A stretch of 64,000 nt of DNA from an uncultured Lachnospiraceae bacterium (GTDB taxonomy: Bacteria; Bacillota; Clostridia; Lachnospirales; Lachnospiraceae), in NCBI GenBank assembly GCA_910588655.1, contig CAJUPJ010000012.1, forward strand, positions 25,562 through 89,561, given 5' to 3'. Each line of letters starts with the position of its first letter. Position 1 is the first letter of the stretch. This document shows, in pieces, positions 26,989-36,228 of the stretch. Both the position numbers and the translations under genes were made by a program. The notes beneath the pieces were generated by a model. The model saw nothing but the letters and a program-made list of their open reading frames with translations. It had not been told where the DNA came from and did not search any database.

Positions 26989-27828
26989 ATGGGGAAATTA
27001 ATCCAATGCACTGGCAGGCTTGCCAAAAAGCCATATTATTTCAGGGTAACAGATACTAATGTATATTCAATAGAAGAGGTCTGTTATTTTATACACCAGA
27101 ATATTTATATGCTGCAAAGGGATTTTTTTACTTATGGCTTCGCAATATGGCTAAGGGACGAGCTTGGCATGGAAGATACTGCACTTAAAATGGAAAATAT
27201 GCTTCATGATAATAACAACCTGAAAGATATTGTTGTGACTTTATGCTGCAGCTGTGATTATTATGATGAAAGGGAAATAAATGAGCTTATAAGAATAATG
27301 GATGAAACCCAGAGCCTTCCGCTGCGCAAAAGACAGAAGATAAAAGCAGATAATTACTTAAGATGCAATCTATTTGAAAAAGCACTTGAAGAATACGGGC
27401 ATATTTTAAAGAGTGACAATATGCTGGCAGCGGATATAAAAGAATATGGGGCTATTTACCATAATATAGGGGTAGCATATGCAAGCCTTGGCGGATACAG
27501 CAAGGCTTGTGGTTATTTTTCCCAGGCATATGAAAAGGGGAAGAATAAGGAGTCTTTAAGGGAATATATATATTGTCTTATATTGCTGGAAGATAATAAC
27601 CGGTATGAACTTGTATGCAGGCAGTACAATATTACAGAAGAAGAACGCGACAGTATTAAAAAAGATTTTAAAGAAACAGACAGGGCAAGTGCTGCCTCAA
27701 AGGAAACAAGCAGGATATCACGTTTAAGGGAAATACTGAAATCTGGTTACTTAGAAGAATATTATGAGAAAACAGATAGGTATATTAAACGCTGGAAAGA
27801 TGAATACCGTGAAGAAATCAGTGTTTGA
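26989..27828 (+). CDS. TPR-repeat protein of the DUF5717 cluster
   Basis: Cytosolic protein of 279 residues. Start ATG 26989 is preferred because GGAGG is 6 bases upstream; the ATG at 26983 abuts the GGAGG. The N-terminal domain (about 1-100) has a beta start (CTGRLAKKPYYF) then helices. TPR-like repeats follow at about 120-215 (NYLRCNLFEKALEEYG, YHNIGVAYASLGGYSKACGYF). The C-terminal helix is charged. The next gene begins 11 bases downstream. Likely an adaptor in the same complex; family not recognised. Confidence 0.65.
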   Translation: MGKLIQCTGRLAKKPYYFRVTDTNVYSIEEVCYFIHQNIYMLQRDFFTYGFAIWLRDELGMEDTALKMENMLHDNNNLKDIVVTLCCSCDYYDEREINELIRIMDETQSLPLRKRQKIKADNYLRCNLFEKALEEYGHILKSDNMLAADIKEYGAIYHNIGVAYASLGGYSKACGYFSQAYEKGKNKESLREYIYCLILLEDNNRYELVCRQYNITEEERDSIKKDFKETDRASAASKETSRISRLREILKSGYLEEYYEKTDRYIKRWKDEYREEISV

Positions 27829-27839
27829 AAGGATATATT

Positions 27840-29114
27840 ATGGCTTTTTGGAACAGGAAGAAGAAAACAAAAAATGCAGGTAATACAGATAGTACAGGAA
27901 ATACACTTAATAAAGATATTATAGAAAGTATACCTGGCAGCGGGCAGCAAGAAGGCATTGCAGCAGAAGCCAGCAAAGAAAATGTAAGGGAAAATGTAAT
28001 AGAAGAAATTGCTTTAGACCAGCAGGAGAAATTTTCATCTGTTGACAGAAAAGACCAGAAGAGGCTTGTACGTGAATGTTGTGAATCTGCTATGGAAAAT
28101 GACAGGCAGATAAGCGAAGCCAAGAAAGAATATGAAAAGATTACATCACACCTGTCTGATATACAGAAAATTGACAGGATTAGCGGTACTGAAAAAAAAG
28201 AACTTATTGACATATGTAAGAATATAGTAAACCTTGTTAATGAACGTAACCGTTATAAGAACAGGACTCTTACTATAACAGAAGCGCAGATGAGAAGGTT
28301 TGAACCATATGAGGAGGACCTTGTTGACGAAATCAAGAAAATGTATAGTGCGGAGTCGTACCAGAAGGCTATAGAGAGCGATATATCTAACCTGAAGAAA
28401 GAGAAAGAACTTTTATACCATGAACAGCGGGAGATTCTTGGCAAACAGAATTCCCTTAAATCTATGGCTAAGGTGCTGTCAGCACTTATAATTTCACTAT
28501 TTGTCTTATTTATTGTAATTTATTATGCACTTGAAGTGGATATGACGCTGCCATATCTTGGAACAGTGCTGCTTGCCGCAGTTTCAGCAACTGTAATATT
28601 CCTAGAAGCTAATAAAAATAAACGTGATATGCTGTTAAATGACAGAAAGGTTAATAAAGCAGTTGGACTTATGAACCGCGTTAAAATTAAATATGTAAAC
28701 AATGTTAATATGCTTAGCTATAACTGCGAAAAGTTCAGTGTTAAAAATGCCAAGGACTTTGAGCAGAAATGGAACGAATATTGCAAAATGAAGGAGTATG
28801 AAAGGCGTTTCAGGGAGAATACAGAGAAACTTAATTTTAATAATGAATGTCTTATAAGCCTTTTGCGTGAAAACGGCATTGCAGACAGTGATATATGGGC
28901 AAGCCAGGCGCTTGCTATAATAGATGAAAGGGAAATGGTAGAGATACGGCATGTATTTAACCAGGGAAGGCAAAGGCTGCGTGAAAGGATAGAATATAAT
29001 GAGACTGTAAAGGCTGGAACAGTAAAACAGATAGATGAGTTGATTACAAAATATCCAGATATGCAGAATGAACTTCTTGATATAGTTAAGGAGTATAGTG
29101 CAGTACATGCATAA
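27840..29114 (+). CDS. Coiled-coil protein with two membrane helices
   Basis: Protein of 424 residues. ATG 27840 has AAAGGA 6 bases upstream. An acidic, low-complexity N-terminus and a coiled coil (about 70-200, KKEYEKITSHLSDIQKI to KEKELLYHEQREILGK) precede two adjacent membrane helices (about 212-257, VLSALIISLFVLFIVIYYAL and LGTVLLAAVSATVIFLEA). A second long coiled coil follows to the end. The topology places both coiled coils in the cytosol, which would tether the DUF5717/DUF5716/TPR proteins to the membrane. Family not recognised. Confidence 0.65.
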   Translation: MAFWNRKKKTKNAGNTDSTGNTLNKDIIESIPGSGQQEGIAAEASKENVRENVIEEIALDQQEKFSSVDRKDQKRLVRECCESAMENDRQISEAKKEYEKITSHLSDIQKIDRISGTEKKELIDICKNIVNLVNERNRYKNRTLTITEAQMRRFEPYEEDLVDEIKKMYSAESYQKAIESDISNLKKEKELLYHEQREILGKQNSLKSMAKVLSALIISLFVLFIVIYYALEVDMTLPYLGTVLLAAVSATVIFLEANKNKRDMLLNDRKVNKAVGLMNRVKIKYVNNVNMLSYNCEKFSVKNAKDFEQKWNEYCKMKEYERRFRENTEKLNFNNECLISLLRENGIADSDIWASQALAIIDEREMVEIRHVFNQGRQRLRERIEYNETVKAGTVKQIDELITKYPDMQNELLDIVKEYSAVHA

Positions 29115-29138
29115 TAATATATTATGGGAGGTATTTAT

Positions 29139-29600
29139 ATGGAATTAATAACAAGCTTAAATGATAATGATGAAATAACAATTAACCTATTTGGCAAAGA
29201 AGAAAGTGTAATGGTTTTTTCTACTGGTGACAACAGGTATGATGAAGACGGGGATGATAAAGAAGATGGATTTCCTTTAAATAACGAAGAACTTGAATGT
29301 TTAAACTGGTTTATTGCAAATATTGATATATGTGATTATAAAAAGGAGATAACAGAATATTGTAATAAACGTTATGCTATGATTGGTGACAAGCAGATAA
29401 CAGAGGCAGACCTTGAAGACGAAGTCTCTATTTATGCAATTGCAATTAATATTGGTGGTGTAGTCCAGTCATATGATGGTTTTGTTTATCCAGAAATATC
29501 ATTTTACGGGGATTGTGAATGTGACCCTGAACATGGTATATGTATCGGGTTCAGGGATAAGAAATACTTAGGAATAGAGTCCCAGGACTGGACTTTATAA
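29139..29600 (+). CDS. DUF6985-like small acidic protein
   Basis: Acidic protein of 153 residues. ATG 29139 has GGGAGG about 9 bases upstream; the earlier in-frame ATG is closer to it than usual. The pattern near the C-terminus (FYGDCECDPEHGICIGFRDKKYLGI) resembles the DUF6985/DUF2004 families, often found among toxin-immunity or housekeeping unknowns. Its stop is one base before the cobO ATG, so it could be cotranscribed with the cobalamin genes or belong to the cluster upstream. Confidence 0.5.
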   Translation: MELITSLNDNDEITINLFGKEESVMVFSTGDNRYDEDGDDKEDGFPLNNEELECLNWFIANIDICDYKKEITEYCNKRYAMIGDKQITEADLEDEVSIYAIAINIGGVVQSYDGFVYPEISFYGDCECDPEHGICIGFRDKKYLGIESQDWTL

Positions 29601-29601
29601 T

Positions 29602-30126
29602 ATGCAGGGGTTAATCCATATTTATACTGGTACAGGGAAAGGCAAGACAACTGCTGCTGCTGGCCTGTGTATACGTTTTGCAGGAAGTGGCGGCACGGTT
29701 TTATTTACACAGTTTCTAAAGAATGATAATTCAAGTGAACTGGCTGTTTTAGAACAGATTACAAATATTATAGTTTTGCCATCAAATGCTTATTTTGGAT
29801 TTACCAGTTCAATGACACCAGAAATAAAGGAAAATGCCAGAAACCATTATAATAATTACTTTACAAAAATACTTGGTAAAGTATATTCTGGTGGTTATGG
29901 GCTTCTTGTGCTTGATGAAATAATTGCAGCAGATAACGCTGGCTTAATAGAACATGGAAGGCTTATGGATTTTCTTAAAAACAAACCATATAATCTTGAA
30001 GTTGTGCTTACTGGACGCAGTCCTTCACAGGATTTGCAGGATATGGCAGATTATATATCTGATATAGTAAAAGTAAAGCATCCGTTTGACAAAGGCATAT
30101 CTGCACGTATGGGAATTGAAAAATAA
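29602..30126 (+). CDS. cobO: Cob(I)yrinic acid a,c-diamide adenosyltransferase
   Basis: Attaches the adenosyl group of ATP to the cobalt of cob(I)yrinic acid diamide or cobinamide (CobO/BtuR/CobA family). The protein has 174 residues. The P-loop TGTGKGKTTAAAG lies at residues 8-20, and the Walker-B-like LLVLDEIIAA with the family DE pair near residue 100. No clear ribosome binding site is seen; start-stop spacing of one base to the upstream gene suggests coupled translation. First of six cobalamin genes in the same direction. Confidence 0.92.
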   Translation: MQGLIHIYTGTGKGKTTAAAGLCIRFAGSGGTVLFTQFLKNDNSSELAVLEQITNIIVLPSNAYFGFTSSMTPEIKENARNHYNNYFTKILGKVYSGGYGLLVLDEIIAADNAGLIEHGRLMDFLKNKPYNLEVVLTGRSPSQDLQDMADYISDIVKVKHPFDKGISARMGIEK

Positions 30127-30172
30127 GTGGAAAAAACTTAAAAAACAGTTAAAACCGGTGGAAAGGCAGTTT

Positions 30173-30805
30173 ATGAAAGCAGGACTTGAAAATATTACAC
30201 CATATGAGATAGAAAAAAGAAGCATGGAGATTATTTCACAGGAGCTTTGCGCCCTTGGCATAACACTTGATAAGGAGAAAGAACCTGTTATTAAGCGTGC
30301 AATACATGCATCTGCTGATTTTGATTATGCACAAAACTTGTATTTTTCAGAAAATGTAATACAAAAGGCATCAAAATTGTTAAAAAATGGGACAAGTATT
30401 GTTACTGATACTAAAATGGCGTTGTCTGGAATTAATAAAAAAGCATTATCCAGGTATGGCATTAAAGTTTATAATTTTATAGATGATGGAGATGTTGTAA
30501 CAGCAGCAGCAAAAAATAATACTACACGTTCAGCGGCATGTATAGATAAAGCATTTGCAATGGATGAGCCTGTTATATTTGTAGTAGGAAATGCCCCGAC
30601 TGCCCTTGTGCGCATATATGAGCTTTACAATGAAGGAATTTTTAAACCAGGACTGGTTATTGGTGTTCCTGTAGGTTTTGTAAATGTAGTGCAGGCAAAA
30701 GAATTAATTATACAGACAGAAATACCATGTATAATAGCAAGGGGACGTAAGGGTGGAAGCAATATAGCAGCAGCAATATGTAATGCTCTTTTATATATGT
30801 TGTAA
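30173..30805 (+). CDS. cbiC: Precorrin-8X/cobalt-precorrin-8 methylmutase
   Basis: Moves the methyl group from C-11 to C-12 to form (cob)yrinic acid. The protein has 210 residues from ATG 30173, which has GGAAAGG upstream; the frame also opens earlier inside cobO. Family motifs are present: ITPYEIEKRSMEII at the N-terminus, DTKMALSGI, GNAPTAL and VGVPVGFVN, with the catalytic histidine expected in the AIHASADFDYA segment. Confidence 0.93.
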   Translation: MKAGLENITPYEIEKRSMEIISQELCALGITLDKEKEPVIKRAIHASADFDYAQNLYFSENVIQKASKLLKNGTSIVTDTKMALSGINKKALSRYGIKVYNFIDDGDVVTAAAKNNTTRSAACIDKAFAMDEPVIFVVGNAPTALVRIYELYNEGIFKPGLVIGVPVGFVNVVQAKELIIQTEIPCIIARGRKGGSNIAAAICNALLYML

Positions 30806-30844
30806 CTTGCATATACGGACTGATGTTACGGATTTGAGGTAATT

Positions 30845-31636
30845 ATGAATAATGGAATTATGGCTGCTAGTTTTGGAACTACATATAAAGAAGCAAGAGA
30901 ACTTTCACTTGGGACAATAGAAAAAGAACTTTGTTCCAGGTTTCCAGGTTTTGCTTTTTATAATGCATATACAAGCAGTATTGTAAAAAAACGCATACAG
31001 GAAAATGAGGGTGTTTTTATACCTGATGTGTTACAGGCACTCCAGAAGATGTATGAAGATGGCATAGAAAATGTTTATATACAGCCAACACATATAATTC
31101 CTGGTGAAGAGTATAATAAAATATCTGGCATGGCTGGCAAGTATAAGGATAAATTTAATATTATAAAGGTTTCAGCACCGCTTCTTAATTCTTGTAATGA
31201 TTTTGAAGCTGTAGCGGATATTCTAGCCTGTTATTATAAATTTGGCAGTACAGCAGGGGACAGGGCAGTTGTGCTTATGGGACATGGAAGCGGGCATAAT
31301 GCTAATAAATGTTACAGCCAGTTCCAGGATGTGTTAATCCATAAGGGATTTACAGATGTATTTGTTTCAACTGTAGAAGGAACTCCTGCTTTTGATGATT
31401 TATTAAATGAATTAAGTAAATATACATATAAAGATATAACTTTAATACCATTTATGGTAACTGCTGGTGACCATGCACATAATGATATGGCTGGCAGCAG
31501 TAAAAATTCATGGAAAAGCAGGCTGGAAAGCCTTGGTTATAATATTTCTATTGTAACCCATGGAATAGGGGAGATTAAAGAAATAAGGGATATTTACTCT
31601 GCACATCTTGCGCAGGTAATTAATAGCAGTATTTAG
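30845..31636 (+). CDS. cbiK: Anaerobic sirohydrochlorin cobaltochelatase
   Basis: Inserts Co2+ into sirohydrochlorin, the first committed step of the oxygen-independent cobalamin route. Protein of 263 residues. Metal-handling histidines are visible: QPTHIIPGEEY (about residue 82), MGHGSGHNANK (about 145) and AGDHAHNDMAG (about 205). GAGGT lies 5-6 bases before the ATG. No signal peptide, so it is the cytosolic CbiK form and not the exported haem-related type. Confidence 0.94.
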   Translation: MNNGIMAASFGTTYKEARELSLGTIEKELCSRFPGFAFYNAYTSSIVKKRIQENEGVFIPDVLQALQKMYEDGIENVYIQPTHIIPGEEYNKISGMAGKYKDKFNIIKVSAPLLNSCNDFEAVADILACYYKFGSTAGDRAVVLMGHGSGHNANKCYSQFQDVLIHKGFTDVFVSTVEGTPAFDDLLNELSKYTYKDITLIPFMVTAGDHAHNDMAGSSKNSWKSRLESLGYNISIVTHGIGEIKEIRDIYSAHLAQVINSSI

Positions 31637-31649
31637 AAAGGTTTTATCT

Positions 31650-32798
31650 ATGGATTTGGGTTATGTTTATAAAAACCATAAGAAATTAAGATGTGGGTAT
31701 ACAACTGGAACATGTGCCGCTGCTGCTTCTAAAGCTGCTGTAAGAATGTTGCTTACAAAGATGCCTGTTAATGAGATAGGAATATGTACTCCAAAAGGTG
31801 TAACCCTTAACCTTAAGATACTGGATATATGTATAACGGATGAGTATGCAGAGTGTGCATTAAAAAAGGATGCAGGAGATGACGCAGACTGTACAGACGG
31901 AATACTGGTTTATTCCAGGGCAAGTTTTCTGCCAGAGGGCATTGTGGTAGACGGGGGACAGGGTGTAGGACGTATTACTAAACCTGGTCTTGGACAGCCA
32001 GAGGGAGCTGCTGCAATTAACAGTGTCCCAAGGAGAATGATTACAGAAGCAGTCTTAAGTGAATTAGAGGCAGCTTGCCAGGAAACAGGGATTAAAATAA
32101 TTATTTCTGTGCCAGGTGGTGAAGAAATTGCAAAAAAAACTTTTAACCCAAGGCTTGGGATAGAGGGTGGTATATCAATACTTGGTACAAGCGGTATAAT
32201 AGAGCCTATGAGCGAGAAAGCATTAACAGATGCAATTTATATAGAAATGAAGCAGAAAAAGGTTCAGTCTGGCTTTAACAGTGAAGTGCTTTTAATCTCT
32301 CCAGGAAATTATGGCAGGAATTTTGCAAAAGATACATGGGGAATTGATTTGGAGCAGGGGCTTAAATGCAGTAATTTTATAGGTGAAACACTTGATATGG
32401 CGCTTATGCTTGGCTTTGGGAAAATATTATTTATAGGGCATATTGGCAAGCTTGTAAAAGTGGCAGCAGGAATTATGAATACACATTCACGTGTAGCAGA
32501 TGCAAGGATGGAAACCTTATGTTCATGTGCAGTCCTTTCAGGATGCAGTATAGAAGCAGCCAGAAATATTCTTTTATGTACAACAACGGATGAAGCAGTA
32601 TTGCTGCTTAAAGAAAATGGCATTTTAAATAAGACAATGGATATTATGCTTGGCAGGATTGTTTCTAATATGAGGCAAAGGACAGAAAATAAAATTGAAA
32701 TTGAAGTAATTGTATTTTCTAACCAGGCAGGAGTACTTGCAGTATCAGGCAATGCCCTGGATTTTATAAAGTTAATTAAAGGACAGGATTGTAGTTAA
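31650..32798 (+). CDS. cbiD: Cobalt-precorrin-5B C1-methyltransferase
   Basis: S-adenosylmethionine-dependent methylation at C-1 of cobalt-precorrin-5B in the anaerobic pathway. The protein has 382 residues, a normal length. It starts with the family signature RCGYTTGTCAAAASKAA and has GVGRITKPGLG and the conserved PGNYGRNFA segment. GAAAGG upstream; 13 bases after cbiK. Confidence 0.95.
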   Translation: MDLGYVYKNHKKLRCGYTTGTCAAAASKAAVRMLLTKMPVNEIGICTPKGVTLNLKILDICITDEYAECALKKDAGDDADCTDGILVYSRASFLPEGIVVDGGQGVGRITKPGLGQPEGAAAINSVPRRMITEAVLSELEAACQETGIKIIISVPGGEEIAKKTFNPRLGIEGGISILGTSGIIEPMSEKALTDAIYIEMKQKKVQSGFNSEVLLISPGNYGRNFAKDTWGIDLEQGLKCSNFIGETLDMALMLGFGKILFIGHIGKLVKVAAGIMNTHSRVADARMETLCSCAVLSGCSIEAARNILLCTTTDEAVLLLKENGILNKTMDIMLGRIVSNMRQRTENKIEIEVIVFSNQAGVLAVSGNALDFIKLIKGQDCS

Positions 32799-32845
32799 TT
32801 ATAGTTATTAGTAAAATATTACAAACAGGAGATTAGGACAGGAGA

Positions 32846-33544
32846 TTGGGTAAAACATTGGAAAATGGGAAATTGTATGGCACTGGTACAGGGCCAGGAG
32901 ACCCTGGGTTAATAACATTAAATGCCATAAAAACAATAAAAAAATGTGGTTATATTGCAGTTCCAAATGCAGTTAAGGAAAAAGCCTTAAGTTACCAGAT
33001 AGCACTTGCAGCAGTACCGCAGGTTAAGGATAAAAAATGTATCTGTGTAGATATGCCAATGACCAGGGATAAAAATATATTGGAGCAGAGCCATATAAAA
33101 GCAGCAGATAAAATTGCTGCTGTACTTGGAAACGGGCACGATATTGCATTTCTTACACTAGGCGACCCGTCAATATATTCAACGTATATTTATATTCACA
33201 ATAAAATAAAATCTATGGGATACCAGACAGAAATTATAAGCGGCGTACCATCATTTTGTGCTGCATCTGCATTACTTGATGAGGGGCTTGTAACAGGTTC
33301 TTCAGAACTCCATATAATACCATCCTCATATGGAATAGATAAAGCACTGGAACTTCCAGGCACAAAGGTGCTTATGAAAGCAGGCAGGAAATTACCAGCA
33401 ATAAAAGAGAAGCTGGAACAAAATAATATTTCTGCTGTCCTCGTTGAGAACTGTGGTATGGAAAATGAACATATTTATAATGGTACTGGGAATATTCCTG
33501 AAAGTGCAGGATATTATTCCCTGGTAATAATCAGGGAGGAATAG
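32846..33544 (+). CDS. cbiL: Cobalt-factor-II C20-methyltransferase
   Basis: Methylates C-20 of (cobalt-)precorrin-2. The protein has about 230 residues. SAM-binding features of the tetrapyrrole methylase family: GTGPGDPGLITLNA near the start, LTLGDPSIYSTY in the middle. No ATG is available; the frame opens with TTG at 32846, and a second TTG at 32858 lies 13 bases after an AGGAG, so the exact start is uncertain. Confidence 0.92.
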   Translation: MGKTLENGKLYGTGTGPGDPGLITLNAIKTIKKCGYIAVPNAVKEKALSYQIALAAVPQVKDKKCICVDMPMTRDKNILEQSHIKAADKIAAVLGNGHDIAFLTLGDPSIYSTYIYIHNKIKSMGYQTEIISGVPSFCAASALLDEGLVTGSSELHIIPSSYGIDKALELPGTKVLMKAGRKLPAIKEKLEQNNISAVLVENCGMENEHIYNGTGNIPESAGYYSLVIIREE

Positions 33545-33563
33545 TTAAGGGGGAATAATTTAT

Positions 33564-34328
33564 ATGGTTAATTTTGTTGGTGCAGGGCCCGGGGCAAAAG
33601 ACCTGGTAACTATACGTGCATATAAACTTATTGCCAGTGCAGGCATAATAATTTATGCTGGTTCACTTGTAAACCCGGAACTGCTTGGATATGCAGGCAG
33701 CGGCTGCCAGTTTTACAACAGTGCGGAAATGACACTGGAAGAGGTTATAAATGTAATGGCAGATGGCAGCAGGAAGGGTATTGAGGTAGTAAGGCTTCAT
33801 ACTGGCGACCCTTGTATATATGGTGCAATAAGAGAACAGATGGACAAGCTGGACGCCCTTGGCATACCATACACATACTGCCCTGGTGTAAGTTCGTTTT
33901 GTGGTGCAGCCGCCTCATTAAACCTTGAATATACACTTCCTGGTGTATCACAGAGTGTTATAATTACACGTATGGAAGGAAGGACGCCTGTACCAGAAAA
34001 AGAAAGCATAGAAAGCTTTGCAGCGCATAATGCGTCAATGGTTCTGTTCCTAAGTGCTGGCATGGCAGGAGAATTAAGCCATAAGCTTATATCAGGGGGG
34101 TATCCTGGAGATACACCAGCAGTAATAGTTTATAAAGCAACCTGGGAAGATGAAGAGAAATATATTTGTACAATAGAAACATTAGAAGAAACAGCAAAAA
34201 AACATAATATTACAAGGATGGCACTTATAATAATAGGGGATGTGTTAGCGCCTGCCAGGTATAACAGGTCAGAGCTGTATAATCCATATTTTACAACAGG
34301 GTACAGAGAGGCTGTAAAAAAGGAGTAG
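33564..34328 (+). CDS. cbiF: Cobalt-precorrin-4 C11-methyltransferase
   Basis: Methylates C-11 of (cobalt-)precorrin-4. The protein has 254 residues. Family features: FVGAGPGAKDLVTIRAY at the N-terminus, HTGDPCIYGAIREQM and YCPGVSSFCGAAASL. AAGGGGG lies about 10 bases before the ATG. It ends the cobalamin run; cbiG, cbiH, cbiE/T, cbiJ, cbiA, cbiP and cbiB are not in this window. Confidence 0.94.
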   Translation: MVNFVGAGPGAKDLVTIRAYKLIASAGIIIYAGSLVNPELLGYAGSGCQFYNSAEMTLEEVINVMADGSRKGIEVVRLHTGDPCIYGAIREQMDKLDALGIPYTYCPGVSSFCGAAASLNLEYTLPGVSQSVIITRMEGRTPVPEKESIESFAAHNASMVLFLSAGMAGELSHKLISGGYPGDTPAVIVYKATWEDEEKYICTIETLEETAKKHNITRMALIIIGDVLAPARYNRSELYNPYFTTGYREAVKKE

Positions 34329-34518
34329 CATATATCAGGCAGTAAGGAAATGTTTACATATAAAAAGAGATATTCCATATAGCCTGTATAAGTGGCCATA
34401 TATCCATGAAGTATTGCATTTTATTTAAGAATGTAGTAATACAATAATAACAGCTGTAATAGAGCATATGTATGTACATAACAACTAAAGAATGCATAGG
34501 CAGGATAGAGGATAATTT

Positions 34519-35120
34519 ATGAAGAAATGGAAGTATTTAAAATGTGTTATTCTAATGGCTTTGCTAATAGGGGTTTTTAAATTAGTGCTAATGCAGCAGA
34601 ACCAAGATTATCTCTTGGTTATAAGTGGGCAGCTAAAGGTTCAAGGGTTTTGTTTTATTGTAATTTAAATAATACATGGAAGAATTCAATAAATATAGCA
34701 ATGAATAGATGGAATGAAGTTAAAGATTTTAATACAAACTCAGATATTGTTCCACTGGCACTTTCAGAAAATAGCAATAGAGAGAATAAAATCTATTGTT
34801 CAACAACAAGCCAGTTATGGCTGGCAAAAACGTTTCCAGAAGTTTCAAATAGAAGTATTACTTCAGTAGACATTGTATTCAATACAAAAGATTATTCTTA
34901 TATTCTTGGTGCTGCTGCTGGAAAGTATGATATTGTATCTGTAGCTGTTCATGAACTGGGACACGCTATTGGAATTGCACATTGCCATGAACTTTCTGAC
35001 TCTTCTTGTTTTAGCAGTACTTGTTTATCTAATGTCATGAATCCAGAAATACCAGATAATACAAGAAGAAGGGAACTTACTGGTTATGATAGTTCTTCAA
35101 AACAAGGAATTTATTGGTAG
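34519..35120 (+). pseudogene. Secreted matrixin-type zinc protease, frameshifted in the signal peptide
   Basis: The catalytic part is intact: HELGHAIGIAH is the HExxHxxGxxH zinc site of metzincins, and SNVMNPEI supplies the Met-turn. The first ATG (34519, with AGAGGA upstream) starts a good signal peptide (MKKWKYLKCVILMALLIGVF) but runs into a stop; the protease domain is one base out of frame. One extra A at the AAA near 34578 gives ...GVFKISANAAEP, a complete signal peptidase site. The only in-frame ATG later (34650) would lose the leader. Broken gene or sequencing indel. Confidence 0.75.
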
Positions 35121-35133
35121 GGGGAAAATAAAA

Positions 35134-35787
35134 ATGAGAAAAAAGGTTAGAAATATAATTATAGCTGGTGTATTGTTTTGTATAGCTGCAATATCTGGCT
35201 ATATATATAAGAAGAATAGTATGCTTAAGGAATTACCAGTTTATGAAAGTACAGCAATGTACCCGAAATTAACATTACCACAGTTAGCAGATAAAGCTTC
35301 ATATATTGTAAATGCAAAGGTTATTAATGTTGGAGATACAATTAATAATGAAGTTCCAGTATCACTTACAGGGAATCCAGATGATATAGCAGAAACCTTG
35401 TATACACCTGTAACGCCTGTAACATTAGAAATTATAAGTAAATTGAAAGGACAAATTAATACAGATAAAATTACTTATTATGAAGATGGTGGAATTACAC
35501 CATCATATGTCCAGTTGCCAGATGGATATACCATGGAAGAGGGAATGGAGGTAATAATATTTTTAAATGATGCAGGTCATTGCTGGGGAGCGCAAAGTAT
35601 TTTTCCTGTGGCAGGCAATTCTGTAATATTGAATAATACAGCTTTAGAATATGTAGATAGTAAAGATATATCAGTTATAAATAAAGATAATATAAAACAA
35701 GATATTAGAAACCAGATTGATTCAGATAAAGTAAAAGTTACGGATAAGGAAAAGTTTATATCTGATATTAGTTTATTAATTGATTAA
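35134..35787 (+). CDS. Membrane-anchored extracytoplasmic protein
   Basis: Protein of 217 residues from ATG 35134, which has GGGGG about 10 bases upstream. One N-terminal membrane helix (IIIAGVLFCIAAISGYIY) anchors a mostly beta extracytoplasmic domain. Segments such as LADKASYIVNAKVINVGDTI and YYEDGGITPSYVQLPDGYTMEEGMEVIIFLN suggest an OB-like or DUF-type secreted fold seen in Firmicutes, but I do not recognise the family. It starts 13 bases after the matrixin-type gene and may be its partner or substrate-binding companion. Confidence 0.65.
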   Translation: MRKKVRNIIIAGVLFCIAAISGYIYKKNSMLKELPVYESTAMYPKLTLPQLADKASYIVNAKVINVGDTINNEVPVSLTGNPDDIAETLYTPVTPVTLEIISKLKGQINTDKITYYEDGGITPSYVQLPDGYTMEEGMEVIIFLNDAGHCWGAQSIFPVAGNSVILNNTALEYVDSKDISVINKDNIKQDIRNQIDSDKVKVTDKEKFISDISLLID

Positions 35788-35859
35788 TAATTTTGATGTT
35801 ATAAATATTATATATTGCTTGTTTATTATAAAAAGCCTATAACAAATAAAGACCAGGAT

Positions 35860-36120
35860 ATAATTCCAGCTATTATACAATATGTTTTTTAGCTGGGATT
35901 ATTATTTACACAAGTTTTCAGTGTTCCATCTGGTATTATTCCATTAAATAGGCACTCCAGCCCCATTGGTACTTAGAGCCTGTTTTTGAGGCTCTTATGT
36001 ATCATTATGTGGGCTATTATAGCAAAAGCCATGCTTTCAAGTATGTTTTCTGGAATGGAATAATTCAGTGGAACATGGAAATCTTGCGTACGTTATAAAT
36101 ATAGTATAACAGGAAATTAC
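35860..36120. repeat. Nested-palindrome repeat, copy D (degenerate)
   Basis: A 261-bp element with diverged ends, ATAATTCCAGCTATTATAC at the left and GTATAACAGGAAATTAC at the right. Inner arms pair imperfectly: ATTATTCCATT at about 35934-35945 with AATGGAATAAT at about 36051-36064, flanked by GTTCCA and GGAACA. A hairpin AGAGCCT/AGGCTCT lies near the centre (35976-35996). It shares a 26-base stretch with copy A (one mismatch). It fills most of the gene-free stretch 35788-36228. Confidence 0.7.
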
Positions 36121-36228
36121 CGTATGTATGGGAATTTATGAAACGGACATGAGCATATATAGATTTATTATTGTAAAATATATTCAAATTATACAATATA
36201 AATATTAAAAGTGATATTTTATAATTAA

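Noticed and set aside
29480..29602. Cobalamin riboswitch upstream of cobO
   Set aside because: cobO begins one base after an upstream gene and no B12-box-like sequence was seen.
32820..32845. Duplicated AGGAG sites before cbiL as a regulatory repeat
   Set aside because: Probably chance; used only to note the uncertain start.
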